In this document: piece after piece, positions 38,001 through 52,830 of the stretch
How positions within the stretch are numbered: the stretch's first letter is position 1
Layout: every line of letters starts with the position of its first letter
Assembly (NCBI RefSeq): GCF_050948215.1
Contig: NW_027488641.1
Coordinates: 62,001 to 126,000, forward strand
DNA length: 64,000 bases
Direction of reading: 5' to 3'
DNA from: Halictus rubicundus
Taxonomy: Eukaryota > Arthropoda > Insecta > Hymenoptera > Halictidae
The notes under the pieces: generated by a model
The model's input: the letters and a program-made list of their open reading frames with translations, nothing else
The model's database searches: none
Told to the model about the DNA's origin: nothing
Made by a program: the position numbers and the translations under genes

Positions 38001-38940
38001 TAGAGGATAGGATAGGATAGAGGATAGGATAGGATATAAGATAGGATAGGAGAGAGGATAGGATAGGATAGAGGATAGGATAGGATAGAGTATAGAATAG
38101 GATAGAGAATAGGATAGGATAGATAATAGGATAAGATAGAGGATAGGATAGGATAGAGGATAGGATAGAGGATTCGATAGGATAGAGGATATTATAGGAT
38201 ACACGATAGGTTAGGATAGAGGATTCGATAGGATAGAGGGCAGGATAGGGTAGAGGATAGGACAGGGGATTGGATACGATAGAGGATAGGATAGGATAGA
38301 GGATAGGATCGGATAGAGGACAGGATAGGTGATTGGATAGGATAGAGGATAGGATCGGATAGAGGATAGGATGGGAGATTGGGTAGGATAGAGGATAGGA
38401 TAAGTTAGAGGATAGGATAGGATAGAGGATAGGATATAATAGAGGATAGGATCCGATAGAGGATAGGATAGGGGATTCGTTGGATAGAGGATAGGATAGG
38501 ATAGAGGATAGGATAGGATAGCGGATATTATAGGATAGAGGATAGGATAGGATAGCGGATAGGATAGCGGACAGGATAGGATAGAGGATAGGATAGGATA
38601 GAGGATTGGATAGAATACAGGATTTCATTGAGGATAGGATAGGATAGAGGATAGGATAGAGGATAGGATAGAGGATTCGATAGGATAGAGGATTCGCTAG
38701 GATAGAGGATATTGTAGGATACACGATAGGTTAGGATAGAGGATTCGATAGGATAGAGGGCAGGATAGGAAAGAGGATAGGACAGGGGATTGGATATGAT
38801 AGAGGATAGAAGACAATAGAGGATAGGATAGGATAGAGGATAGGATCGGATAGATGATAGGATAGGTGATTGGATAGGATAGAGGATAGTATCGGATAGA
38901 GGATAGGATAGGTGATTGGATAGGATAGAGGATAGGATCG
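32033..38940 (+). repeat. Satellite with mixed cassettes right of the BEL element
   Basis: TACACG markers are at 32360, 34846, 36426, 37239, 38200 and 38720. The part near 33.76-35.2 kb repeats cassette order from about 20.6-21.7 kb on the other side of the BEL element, including CGGGGAATGG at 33831 and 20676. A long, little-mutated stretch of canonical units lies at about 34.06-34.56 kb. No gene is seen. Confidence 0.75.
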
Positions 38941-38949
38941 GATAGAATA

Positions 38950-39620
38950 TAGGATAGGTGATTGGATAGGATAGAGGATAGGATAAGATAGAGGATAGGA
39001 TAGGATAGAGGATAGGATATAATAGAGTATAGGATCCGATAGAGGATAGGATAGGGGATTCATAGGATGGAGGATAGGATAGGATAGCGGATAGGATAGG
39101 ATTGGGGATAGGATAGGATTGACGATAGGATAGGATAGATGATAAGATAGGATAGAGGATCGGATAGGGGATTGGATAGAGAATAGGATAGGATAGAGGA
39201 TAGGATAGGATAGGATAGGATAGAGGATAGGATAGGATAGCGGATAGGATAGGATAGAGTATAGAATAGGATAAATGATAGGATAGGATAGAGGATAGGA
39301 TAGGATAGATGATAGGATAGGATTGAGGATAGGATAGGATAGAGGATAGGATAGGACAGAGGATAGGATAGGATAGAGTATAGAATATGATAGAGGATAG
39401 GATAGGATAGAGTATAGGATAGAGGATAGGTTAGAGGATTCGATAGGATAGAGGATATTATAGGATACACGATAGGTTAGGATAGAGGATTCGATAGGAT
39501 AGAGGATAGGATAGGATAGAGGATAGGATAGGATAGAGGATAGGATAGGATAGAGAATAGGATAGGATAGCTGATATTCTAGGATGGAGGATAGGATAGG
39601 ATAGAGCATACGATATTATA
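38950..39620 (+). repeat. Segment of a ~1.6-kb-offset duplication, left copy
   Basis: Variant order from about 39019 recurs at 40551 (offset 1,532), and from about 39100 to 39610 it recurs at an offset of 1,617. The 85-bp step between these offsets equals five 17-mers and maps near 39080/40610. The segment ends with a distinctive GATATTCTAGGATGGAGG monomer near 39575. Confidence 0.7.
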
Positions 39621-40539
39621 GAGGATAGGATAGGATAGAGGATAGGATCGGATAGAGGATAGGATAGGATAGAGGATAGGATAGGATAGAAGATAGGATA
39701 GGAGAGAGGATATGATAGGATAGAGGATAGGATAGGATAGAGGATAGGATAGGATAGAGTATAGAATAGGATAGAGGATAGGATAGGATAGAGGATAGGA
39801 TAGGATTGAGGATAGGATAGGATAGATGATAAGATTGGATAGAGCATCGGATAGGGGATTGGATAGAGAATAGGATAGGATAGAGCATAGGATAAGATAG
39901 AGGATAGGATAGGATAGAGGATAGGATAGGATAGGGGATATTATAGGATAGAGGATAGGATAGGATAGCGGATAGGATAGCGGATAGGATAGCGGACAGG
40001 ATAGGATAGGGGATAGGATAGGATAGAGGATTGGATAGAATACAGGATTTCATTGAGGATAGGATAGGATAGAGGATAGGATAGAGGATAGGATAGAGGA
40101 TTCGATAGGATAGAGGATTCGATAGGATAGAGGATAGGATAGGATAGAGGATACGATGGGATAGATGGAAGGATAGAGGATATGATAGGATAGAGGATAG
40201 GATAGGATAGAGGATAGGATAGGATAGAGGATAGGATAGGATAGAGGATAGGATAGGATATAAGATAGGATAGGAGAGAGGATAGGATAGGATAGAGGAT
40301 AGGATAGGATAGAGGATAGGATAGGATAGAGTATAGAATAGGATAGAGAATAGGATAGGATAGAGGATAGGATAAGATAGAGGATAGGATAGGATAGAGG
40401 ATAGGATAGAGGATTCGATAGGATAGAGGATATTATAGGATACACGATAGGTTAGGATAGAGGATTCGATAGGATAGAGGGCAGGATAGGGTAGAGGATA
40501 GGACAGGGGATTGGATACGATAGAGGATAGGATAGGATA

Positions 40540-41240
40540 GAGGATAGGATATAATAGAGTATAGGATCCGATAGAGGATAGGATAGGGGATTCATAGGAT
40601 GGAGGATAGGATAGGATAGAGGATAGGATAGGATAGCGGATAGGATAGGATAGAGTATAGAATAGGATAAAGGATAGGATAGGATAGAGGATAGGATAGG
40701 ATAGCGGATAGGATAGGATTGGGGATAGGATAGGATTGACGATAGGATAGGATAGATGATAAGATAGGATAGAGGATCGGATAGGGGATTGGATAGAGAA
40801 TAGGATAGGATAGAGGATAGGATAGGATAGGATAGGATAGAGGATAGGATAGGATAGCGGATAGGATAGGATAGAGTATAGAATAGGATAAATGATAGGA
40901 TAGGATAGAGGATAGGATAAGATAGATGATAGGATAGGATTGAGGATAGGATAGGATAGAGGATAGGATAGGACAGAGGATAGGATAGGATAGAGTATAG
41001 AATAGGATAGAGGATAGGATAGGATAGAGTATAGGATAGAGGATAGGTTAGAGGATTCGATAGGATAGAGGATATTATAGGATACACGATAGGTTAGGAT
41101 AGAGGATTCGATAGGATAGAGGATAGGATAGGATAGAGGATAGGATAGGATAGAGGATAGGATAGGATAGAGAATAGGATAGGATAGCTGATATTCTAGG
41201 ATGGAGGATAGGATAGGATAGAGCATACGATATTATAGAG
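40540..41240 (+). repeat. Segment of the ~1.6-kb-offset duplication, right copy
   Basis: Counterpart of 38950-39620, carrying five extra 17-bp units near 40610. Edge pairs are 39470/41087 and 39609/41226. The GATATTCTAGG monomer recurs again near 41420 and 41855, so the end of the cassette has been copied further. Confidence 0.7.
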
Positions 41241-44200
41241 GATAGGATAGGATAGAGGATAGGATCGGATAGAGGATAGGATAGGATACAGGATAGGATA
41301 TAATAGAGGATAGGATAGGGGATTCGTTGGATAGAGGATAGGATAGGATAGAGGATAGGATAGGATAGCGGATAGGATAGGATAGAGGATAGGATAGGAT
41401 AGAGAATAGGATAGGATAGCTGATATTCTAGGATAGAGGATAGGATAGGATAGAGCATACGATATTATAGAGGATAGGATAGGATAGAGGATAGGATCGG
41501 ATAGAGGATAGGATAGGATAGAGGATTGGATAGAATACAGGATTGCATTGAGGATAGGATAGGATAGAGGGTAGGATAGAGGATAGGATAGAGGATAGGA
41601 TAGAGGATTCGATAGGATAGAGGATATTATAGGATACACGATAGGTTAGGATAGAGGATTCGACAGGATAGAGGATACGATAGTATAAAGGGCAGGATAG
41701 GATAGAGGATAGGACAGGGGATTGGATAGGATAGAGGATAGAAGACGATAGAGGATAGGATAGGATAGAGGATAGGATCGGATAGAGGATAGGATAGGAT
41801 AGAGGATAGGATAGGATAGAGGATAGGATAGGATAGAGAATAGGATAGGATAGCTGATATTCTAGGATAGAGGATAGGATAGGATAGAGCATACGATGTT
41901 ATAGAGGATAGGATAGGATAGAAGATAGGATCGGATAGAGGATAGGATCGGGGAATGGATAGGTTAGAGGATCGGATAGAATAGAGGACAGGGTAGGATA
42001 GAGGATAGGATAGGATACAGGATAGGATAGAGAAGAGGATATGATAGAGGATAGGATAGGATAGAGGATAGTATATTGTAGAGGATAGGATAAGATAGAG
42101 GATAGGATAGAATAGAGGACAGGATAGGGTAGAGGATAGGATAGGATAGAGGATACGATATTATAGAGGATAGGGTAGGATATAGGATAGGATGGAGGAT
42201 TGGATCGGATAGAGGATAGGATAGGTGATTGGATAGGATAGAGGATAGGATAGGATAGAGGATAGGATAGAGGATAGGATAGGATAGAGGATAGGATAGG
42301 ATAGAGGATAGGATAGGATAGAGGATAGGATAGGATAGAGGATAGGATAGGATAGAGGATAGGATAGGATAGAGGATAGGATATTATAGAGGATAAGATA
42401 CGATAGAGGATAGGATAGGATAGAGGATAGGATAGGGGATTGGATAGGACAGAGGATAGGATAGGATAGAGGATAGGATCGGATAGAGGATAGGATAGGT
42501 GATTGGATAGGATAGAGGATAGGATAGGATAGAGGATAGGATAGAGGATAGGATAGGATAGAGGATAGGATAGGATAGAGGATAGGATAGGATAGAGGAT
42601 AGGATAGGATAGAGGATAGGATAGGATAGAGGATAGGATAGGTGACTGGATAGGATAGAGGATAGGATAGGATAGAGGATAGGATAGGATAGAGGATAGG
42701 ATTGGATAGAGGATAGGATAGGATAGAGGATAGGATAGGATAGAGGATAGGATAGATGATTGGATAGGATAGAGGATAGGATCGGATAGAGGATAGGATA
42801 GGATAGAGGATAGGATATTATAGAGGATAAGATACGATAGAGGATAGGATAGGATAGAGGATAGGATAGGGGATTGGATAGGACAGAGGATAGGATAGGA
42901 TAGAGGATAGGATCGGATAGAGGATAGGATAGGTGATTGGATAGGATAGAGGATAGGATAGGATAGAGGATAGGATAGAGGATAGGATAGGATAGAGGAT
43001 AGGATAGGATAGAGGATAGGATAGGATAGAGGATAGGATAGGATAGAGGATAGGATAGGATAGAGGATAGGATAGGTGACTTGATAGGATAGAGGATAGG
43101 ATAGGATAGAGGATAGGATAGGATAGAGGATAGGATTGGATAGAGGATAGGATAGGATAGAGGATAGGATATTATAGAGGATAGGATACGATAGAGGATA
43201 GGATAGGATAGAGGATAGGATAGAATACAGGATTGCATTGAGGATAGGATAGGATAGAGGGTAGGATAGAGGATAGGATAGAGGATAGGATAGGATAGCG
43301 GATAGGATATAATAGAGTATAGAATAGGATAAAGGATAGGATAGGATAGAGGATAGGATAGATGATTGGATAGGATAGAGGATAGGATAGATGATTGGAT
43401 AGGATAGAGGATAGGATCGGATAGAGGATAGGATAGGATAGAGGATAGGATATTATAGAGGATAGGATACGATAGAGGATAGGATAGGATAGAGGATAGG
43501 ATAGGGGATTGGATAGGACAGAGGATAGGATAGGATAGAGGATAGGATCGGATAGAGGATAGGATAGGTGATTGGATAGGATAGAGGATAGGATAGGATA
43601 GAGGATAGGATAGAGGATAGGATAGGATAGAGGATAGGATAGGATAGAGGATAGGATAGGTGACTGGATAGGATAGAGGATAGGATAGGATAGAGTATAG
43701 GATAGGATAGAGGATAGGATTGGATAGAGGATAGGATAGGATAGAGGATAGGATAGGATAGAGGATAGGATAGGATAGAGGATTGGATAGAATACAGGAT
43801 TGCATTGAGGATAGGATAGGATAGAGGGTAGGATAGAGGATAGGATAGAGGATAGGATAGAGCATTCGATAGGATAGAGGATATTATAGGATACACGATA
43901 GGTTAGGATAGAGGATTGGACAGGATAGAGGATACGATAGGATAGAGGGCAGGATAGGATAGAGGATAGGACAGGGGATTGGATAGGATAGAGGATAGAA
44001 GACGATAGAGGATAGGATAGGATAGAGGATAGGATCGGATAGAGGATAGGATAGGATACAGGATAGGATATAATAGAGGATAGGATAGGGGATTCGTTGG
44101 ATAGAGGATAGGATAGGATAGAGGATAGGATAGGATAGCGGATAGGATAGGATAGAGTATAGAATAGGATAAAGGATAGGATAGGATAGAGGATAGGATC

Positions 44201-44940
44201 GGATAGAGGATAGGATAAGATAGAGGATAGGATATTATAGAGGATAGGATACGATAGAGGATAGGATACGATAGAGGATAGGATAGGGGATTGGATAGGA
44301 CAGAGGGTAGGATAGGATAGAGGATAGGATCGGATAGAGGATAGGATAGGTGATTGGATAGGATAGAGTATAGGATAGGCTATTGTATAGGATAGATGAT
44401 ATTATGGGATAGAGGATAGGATAGGATAGGATAGAGGATACGATATTATAGAGGATAGGGTAGGATAGAGGATAGGATGGAGGATTGGATCGGATAGAGG
44501 ATAGGATAAGACAGAGGATAGGATAGCATAGAGGATAGGATAGGGGATTGGATAGGATAGAGCAGACGATAGAGGATAGGATAGGATACAGGATAGGACA
44601 GGATAGTGAATAGGATAGAGGATATGATAGGATAGAAGATAGGATAGGATAGAGGATACGATAGGATAGAGGATAGGATAGGGGATTTGATAGGATAGAT
44701 GATAGGGTAGGATAGAGGATAGGATAGGATAGAGGATAGGATAGGATAGAGGATAGGATAGCATAGAGGATAGGATCGGATAGAGGATAGGATAGGATAG
44801 AGGATAGGATAGGATAGAGGATAGGATAGGATACAGGATAGGATAGGATAGAGGATAGGATAGGATAGAGGATAGGATAGGATACAGGATAGGATAGGAT
44901 AGAGGATAGGATAGGATAGATGATATTATAGGATAGAGGG
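41241..44940 (+). repeat. Satellite with short-period cassettes
   Basis: Cassettes with GGATATTATAGAGGATA followed by CGATAG recur at about 42.38, 42.82, 43.16 and 43.45 kb. TACACG markers are at 41635 and 43892. Units are more mutated than on the left, with more runs of GGGGATT and GTGATTGG. No gene is seen. Confidence 0.7.
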
Positions 44941-47740
44941 TAGGATAGGATAGAGGATACGATAATATACACGATAGGATAGGATTGAGGATCGGATACG
45001 ATAGAGGATAGTATAGGGGATTGGATAGGATAGAGGATAGGATAGGATAGAGGGTAGGATAGGATAGAGGATAGGATAGGATAGAGGATAGGATAGGATA
45101 GAGGATAGGATAGGATAGAGGATAGGATAGGATAGAGGATAGGATAGGATAGACGATAGGATAGAGGATAGGATAGAGGATAGGATAGAGGATAGGATAG
45201 AGGATAGGATAGGATAGAGGATAGGATAGGATAAAGGATAGGATAAGATAGAGGATTGGATAGGATAGAGGATAGGATAGGATGGAGGATAGGATAGGAT
45301 TGAGGATAGGATAGGTTTGAAGATAGGTTAGGATAGAGGATAGGATAGGATAGGATAGATGATATTCTAGGATACAGGGTAGGATAGGATAGAGGATACG
45401 ATAATATACACGATAGGATAGGATAGAGGATATTATAGGGTAGAGGATAGGATAGGATAGAGGATAGGATAGGATAGGATAGAGGATAGGATTAGATAGA
45501 GGATAGGATAGAGGATTGGATAGGATAGAGTATTGGATCGAATAGAGGATCGGATAGAGGATTGGATGGGATAGAGGATTGCATACGATAGAGGATAGAA
45601 TAGGATAGAGTATAGGATAGGATAGAGGATAGGATAGGATAGAGGATAGGATAGAGGATAGGATATTATAGAGGATAGGATAGAGGATAGGATAGAGGAT
45701 AGGATAGGATAGAGGATAGGATAGAATAGAGGATAGGATAGAGGATTGGATGGGGTAGAGGATAGGATAGGATAGAGGATAGGATAGGGGATTGCATAGG
45801 ATAGAGGATAGGAGAGGATAGAGGATAGGATAGGATAGAGGATACGATATTATAGAGGATAGGATAGGATAGAGGATAGGATAGAGGATTCGAAAGGATA
45901 GAGGATATTATAGGATACACGATAGGTTAGGATAGAGGATTCGATAGGATAGAGGATAGGATAGGATAGAGGATAGGATAGGATAGAGGATAGGATACGA
46001 TAGAGGATAGGATATGATAGAGGATAGGATAGGATAGGATAGAGGATAGGATAGGTTAGAAGATAGGATTAGATAGAGGATAGGATAGAGGATTGGATAG
46101 GATAGAGTATTGGATAGAATAGAGGATCGGATAGAGGATTGGATGGGATAGAGGAATGCATACGATAGAGGATAGAATAGGATAGAGTATAGGATAGGGG
46201 ATTGGATAGGACAGAGGATAGGATAGGATGGAGGATAGGATAGGATATTGGATTTGATAGAGAAAAGGATAGGGTAGAGGATAGGATAGGATGGAGGATA
46301 GGATAGAGGATAGGATAGGATAGAGGATAGGATATTATAGAGTATAGGATAGGATAGAGGGAAGGATAGGATTGAGGATAGGATAGGATAGAGGATAGGA
46401 TAGGATAGATGATATTATAGGATAGAGGGTAGGATAGGATAGAGGATACGATAATATACACGATAGGATAGGATTGAGGATCGGATACGATAGAGGATAG
46501 TATAGGGGATTGGATAGGATAGAGGATAGGATAGGATAGAGGATAGGATAGGATAGAGGATAGGATAGGATAGAGGATAGGATAGGATAGACGATAGGAT
46601 AGAGGATAGGATAGAGGATAGGATAGAGGATAGGATAGAGGATAGGATAGGATAGAGGATAGGATAGGATAAAGGATAGGATAAGATAGAGGATTGGATA
46701 GGATAGAGGATAGGATAGGATGGATGATAGGATAGGATTGAGGATAGGATAGGTTTGAAGATAGGTTAGGATAGAGGATAGGATAGGATAGGATAGATGA
46801 TATTCTAGGATACAGTTTAGGATAGGATAGAGGATACGATAATATACACGATAGGATAGGATAGAGGATATTATAGGGTAGAGGATAGGATAGGATAGAG
46901 GATAGGATAGGATAGGATAGAGGATAGGATAGAGGATTGGATAGGATAGAGTATTGGATCGAATAGAGGATCGGATAGAGGATTGGATGGGATAGAGGAT
47001 AGAATAGGATAGAGTATAGGATAGGATAGAGGATAGGATAGGATAGAGGATAGGATAGAGGATAGGATATTATAGAGGATAGGATAGAGGATAGGATAGA
47101 GGATAGGATAGGATAGAGGATAGGATAGGGGATTGGATAGGATAGGATAGAGGATAGGATGTGGGATTGGATAGGGTAGAGGATATGATACGATAGGGGA
47201 TAGGGTAGGATAGGGAATATGATAGGATAGATAATATTATAGGATAGAGGATAGAATATGATAGAGGATACGATGTTATAGAGGATAGGATAGGATAGAG
47301 GATAGGATAGGGGATTGGATAGGATAGAGGATTGGATAGGATGGAGGATAGGATAGGATAGAGGATAGGATAGAGGATAGAATAAAGTATATGATAGGGG
47401 ATTGGATATGATAGAGGATAGGAGACGCTAGAGGATAGGATAGGATAGAGCATAGGATAGGATAGAGGATAGGATAGGATAGAGGATAGGATAGGATAGG
47501 GGATAGGATAGGATAGGATAGAGGATAGGATAGGATAGAGGATAGGATAGGATAGAGTATAGGATAGGATAGAGGATAGGATAGAGGATAGGATAGGATA
47601 GAGGATAGGATAGAGGATAGGATAGGACAGAGGATAGGATAGGATGGAGGATAGGATAGGATATAGGATAGGATAGAGAATAGGATAGGGTAGAGGATAG
47701 GATAGGATAGAGGATAGGATAGGGGATTCGATAGGATAGA
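44941..47740 (+). repeat. Satellite with ~1.44-1.49-kb-offset duplication
   Basis: ACGATAATATACACG occurs at 44959 and 46448 (offset 1,489), while TTTGAAGATAGGTTAGG occurs at about 45316 and 46754 (offset 1,438). The difference, 51 bp, is three 17-mers. Similar order returns at about 54.5-56.1 kb (46069 to 54518 to 55665). A TACACGATAGGTTAGG marker lies at 45916, the last before 54348. Confidence 0.7.
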
Positions 47741-50285
47741 GCATAGGAGAGGATAGAGGATAGGATAGGATAGAGGATACGATATTATAGAGGATAGGAT
47801 ACGGGATTGGATAGGATAGAGGATAGGATAGGATAGGATAGAGGATAGGATAGGATAGGATAGGATAGAGGATAGGATAGGATAGAGGATAGGATAAGAT
47901 AGAGGATAGGATAGGATAGAGGATAGGATAGGATAGAGGATAGGATAGGATAGAGGATTGGATAGGATAGAGGATAGGATAGGATGGAGGATAGGATAGG
48001 ATTGAGGATAGGATAGGTTTGAGGATAGGTTAGGATAGAGGATAGGATAGGATAGATGATATTCTAGGATAGAGGGTAGGATAGGATAGAGGACACGATA
48101 GAATTGAGGATCGGATACGATAGAGGATAGGATGGGGGATTGGATAGGATAGAGGATAGGATAGGATAGAGGATAGGATAGGATGGAGGATAGGATAAAA
48201 TAGGGGATAGGATAGGATAGAGGATACGATAGAGGATTGGATAGGATAGAGGATAGGATAGGGGCTAGTGGATACGTCAGGCCAGAGGATAGGATAGGAT
48301 AGAGAATAGGATATAGGATAGGATACAGGATAGGATAGGATACGGGATACGATATTATAGATTATAGGATAGGATAGAGGATAGGATTAGATAGAGGATA
48401 GGATAGAGTATAGGATAGGATAGAGTATTGGATAGAATAGAGGATAGGATATTGGATTGGATGGGATAGAGGATTGCATACGATAGAGGATAGAATAGGA
48501 TAGAGGATAGGATAGGGGATTGGATAGGACAGAGGATAGGATAGGATATTGGATAGGATAGAGAATAGGATAGCGTAGAGGATAGGATAGGATGGAGGAT
48601 AGGATAGTTGATTCGATAGGATAGAGGATAGGAGAGGATAGAGGATAGGATAGGATAGAGGATGCGATATTATAGGGGATAGGATAGGATAGAGGATAGG
48701 ATAGGATAGAGGATATGATAGGACAGAAGATAAGATAGGATAGAGGATAGGGTAGGATAGAGGATAGGATAGGATAGATAAAATTATGGGAAGGAGGATA
48801 GGATATGATAGAGGATATAATACGATAGAGGATAGGATACGATAGAGGGTAGGATATGATTGAAGATAGGATAGGATAGAGGATAAGATAGGATAGCGGA
48901 TAAGGTAGGGGATAGGATAGGATAGAGAATAGTATAGGATAGAGGATAGGATAGGGGATTGGATAGGATAGGATAGAGGATAGGATGTGGGATTGGATAG
49001 GGTAGAGGATATGATACGATAGAGGATAGGGTAGGATAGGGAATATGATAGGATAGATAATATTATAGGATAGAGGATAGAATATGATAGAGGATACGAT
49101 GTTATAGAGGATAGGATAGGATAGAGGATAGGATAGGGGATTGGATAGGATAGAGGATTGGATAGGATGGAGGATAGGATAGGATAGAGGATAGGATAGA
49201 GGATAGAATAAAGTATATGATAGGGGATTGGATATGATAGAGGATAGGAGACGATAGAGGATAGGATAGGATAGAGCATAGGATAGGATAGAGGATAGGA
49301 TAGGATAGAGGATAGGATAGGATAGGGGATAGGATAGGATAGGATAGAGGATAGGATAGGATAGAGGATAGGATAGGATAGAGTATAGGATAGGATAGAG
49401 GATAGGATAGAGGATAGGATAGGATAGAGGATAGGAGAGGATAGAGGATAGGATAGGATAGAGGATGCGATATTATAGGGGATAGGATAGGATAGAGGAT
49501 AGGATAGGATAGAGGATATGATAGGACAGAAGATAAGATATGATAGAGGATAGGGTAGGATAGAGGATAGGATAGGATAGATAAAATTATGGGAAGGAGG
49601 ATAGGATATGATAGAGGATATAATACGATAGAGGATAGGATACGATAAAGGGTAGGATATGATTGAAGATAGGATAGGATAGAGGATAAGATAGGATAGC
49701 GGATAAGGTAGGGGATAGGATAGGATAGAGGATAGTATAGGATAGAGGATAGGATAGGGGATTGGATAGGATAGAGGATTGGATAGGATGGAGGATAGGA
49801 TAGGATAGAGGATTGGATAGAGGATAGAATAAAGTATATGATAGGGGATTGGATATGATAGAGGATAGGACACGATAGAGGATAGGATAGGATAGAGCAT
49901 AGGATAGGATAGAGGATAGGATAGGATAGAGGATAGGATAGGATAGGGGATAGGATAGGATAGGATAGAGGATAGGATAGGATAGAGGATAGGATAGGAT
50001 AGAGTATAGGATAGGATAGAGGATAGGATAGAGGATAGGATAGAGGATAGGATAGGATAGAGGATAGGATAGCGGATAGGATAGGACAGAGGATAGGATA
50101 GGATGGAGGATAGGATAGGATATAGGATAGGATAGAGAATAGGATAGGGTAGAGGATAGGATAGGATAGAGGATAGGATAGGGGATTCGATAGGATAGAG
50201 CATAGGAGAGGATAGAAGATAGGATAGGATAGAGGATACGATATTATAGAGGATAGGATACGGGATTGGATAGGATAGAGGATAG
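47741..50285 (+). repeat. Higher-order repeat, copy 1 of a ~2.55-kb unit
   Basis: Anchors at 48001, 48261, 48777 and 49580 all recur exactly 2,556 bp later. Toward the ends the offset changes to 2,539 (47781/50320) and 2,544 (50184/52728), which are indels of 17 and 12 bp. It carries two copies of the marker GATAAAATTATGGGAAGG, 803 bp apart. Confidence 0.8.
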
Positions 50286-52830
50286 GATAGGATGGAGGAT
50301 AGGATAGGATAGAGGATACGATATTATAGAGGATAGGATACGGGATTGGATAGGATAGAGGATAGGATAGGATAGGATAGAGGATAGGATAGGATAGAGG
50401 ATAGGATAGGATAGGATAGGATAGAGGATAGGATAGGATAGAGGATAGGATAAGATAGAGGATAGGATAGGATAGAGGATAGGATAGGATAGAGGATAGG
50501 ATAGGATAGAGGATTGGATAGGATAGAGGATAGGATAGGATGGAGGATAGGATAGGATTGAGGATAGGATAGGTTTGAGGATAGGTTAGGATAGAGGATA
50601 GGATAGGATAGATGATATTCTAGGATAGAGGGTAGGATAGGATAGAGGACACGATAGAATTGAGGATCGGATACGATAGAGGATAGGATGGGGGATTGGA
50701 TAGGATAGAGGATAGGATAGGATAGAGGATAGGATAGGATGGAGGATAGGATAAAATAGGGGATAGGATAGGATAGAGGATACGATAGAGGATTGGATAG
50801 GATAGAGGATAGGATAGGGGCTAGTGGATACGTCAGGCCAGAGGATAGGATAGGATAGAGAATAGGATATAGGATAGGATACAGGATAGGATAGGATACA
50901 GGATACGATATTATAGATTATAGGATAGGATAGAGGATAGGATTAGATAGAGGATAGGATAGAGTATAGGATAGGATAGAGTATTGGATAGAATAGAGGA
51001 TAGGATATTGGATTGGATGGGATAGAGGATTGCATACGATAGAGGATAGAATAGGATAGAGGATACGATAGGGGATTGGATAGGACAGAGGATAGGATAG
51101 GATATTGGATAGGATAGAGAATAGGATAGCGTAGAGGATAGGATAGGATGGAGGATAGGATAGTTGATTCGATAGGATAGAGGATAGGAGAGGATAGAGG
51201 ATAGGATAGGATAGAGGATGCGATATTATAGGGGATAGGATAGGATAGAGGATAGGATAGGATAGAGGATATGATAGGACAGAAGATAAGATAGGATAGA
51301 GGATAGGGTAGGATAGAGGATAGGATAGGGTAGATAAAATTATGGGAAGGAGGATAGGATATGATAGAGGATATAATACGATAGAGGATAGGATACGATA
51401 GAGGGTAGGATATGATTGAAGATAGGATAGGATAGAGGATAAGATAGGATAGCGGATAAGGTAGGGGATAGGATAGGATAGAGAATAGTATAGGATAGAG
51501 GATAGGATAGGGGATTGGATAGGATAGGATAGAGGATAGGATGTGGGATTGGATAGGGTAGAGGATATGATACGATAGAGGATAGGGTAGGATAGGGAAT
51601 ATGATAGGATAGATAATATTATAGGATAGAGGATAGAATATGATAGAGGATACGATGTTATAGAGGATAGGATAGGATAGAGGATAGGATAGGGGATTGG
51701 ATAGGATAGAGGATTGGATAGGATGGAGGATAGGATAGGATAGAGGATAGGATAGAGGATAGAATAAAGTATATGATAGGGGATTGGATATGATAGAGGA
51801 TAGGAGACGATAGAGGATAGGATAGGATAGAGCATAGGATAGGATAGAGGATAGGATAGGATAGAGGATAGGATAGGATAGGGGATAGGATAGGATAGGA
51901 TAGAGGATAGGATAGGATAGAGGATAGGATAGGATAGAGTATAGGATAGGATAGAGGATAGGATAGAGGATAGGATAGGATAGAGGATAGGAGAGGATAG
52001 AGGATAGGATAGGATAGAGGATGCGATATTATAGGGGATAGGATAGGATAGAGGATAGGATAGGATAGAGGATATGATAGGACAGAAGATAAGATATGAT
52101 AGAGGATAGGGTAGGATAGAGGATAGGATAGGATAGATAAAATTATGGGAAGGAGGATAGGATATGATAGAGGATATAATACGATAGAGGATAGGATACG
52201 ATAAAGGGTAGGATATGATTGAAGATAGGATAGGATAGAGGATAAGATAGGATAGCGGATAAGGTAGGGGATAGGATAGGATAGAGAATAGTATAGGATA
52301 GAGGATAGGATAGGGGATTGGATAGGATAGAGGATTGGATAGGATGGAGGATAGGATAGGATAGAGGATTGGATAGAGGATAGAATAAAGTATATGATAG
52401 GGGATTGGATATGATAGAGGATAGGAGACGATAGAGGATAGGATAGGATAGAGCATAGGATAGGATAGAGGATAGGATAGGATAGAGGATAGGATAGGAT
52501 AGGGGATAGGATAGGATAGGATAGAGGATAGGATAGGATAGAGGATAGGATAGGATAGAGTATAGGATAGTATAGAGGATAGGATAGAGGATAGGATAGG
52601 ATAGAGGATAGGATAGAGGATAGGATAGGACAGAGGATAGGATAGGATGGAGGATAGGATAGGATATAGGATAGGATAGAGAATAGGATAGGGTAGAGGA
52701 TAGGATAGGATAGAGGATAGGATAGGGGATTCGATAGGATAGAGCATAGGAGAGGATAGAAGATAGGATAGGATAGAGGATACGATATTATAGAGGATAG
52801 GATACGGGATTGGATAGGATAGAGGATAGG
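50286..52830 (+). repeat. Higher-order repeat, copy 2 of the ~2.55-kb unit
   Basis: Tandem second copy with markers at 51333 and 52136 (again 803 bp apart). The segment from about 50557 to 53880 is also found at 56343-59620. Confidence 0.8.
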
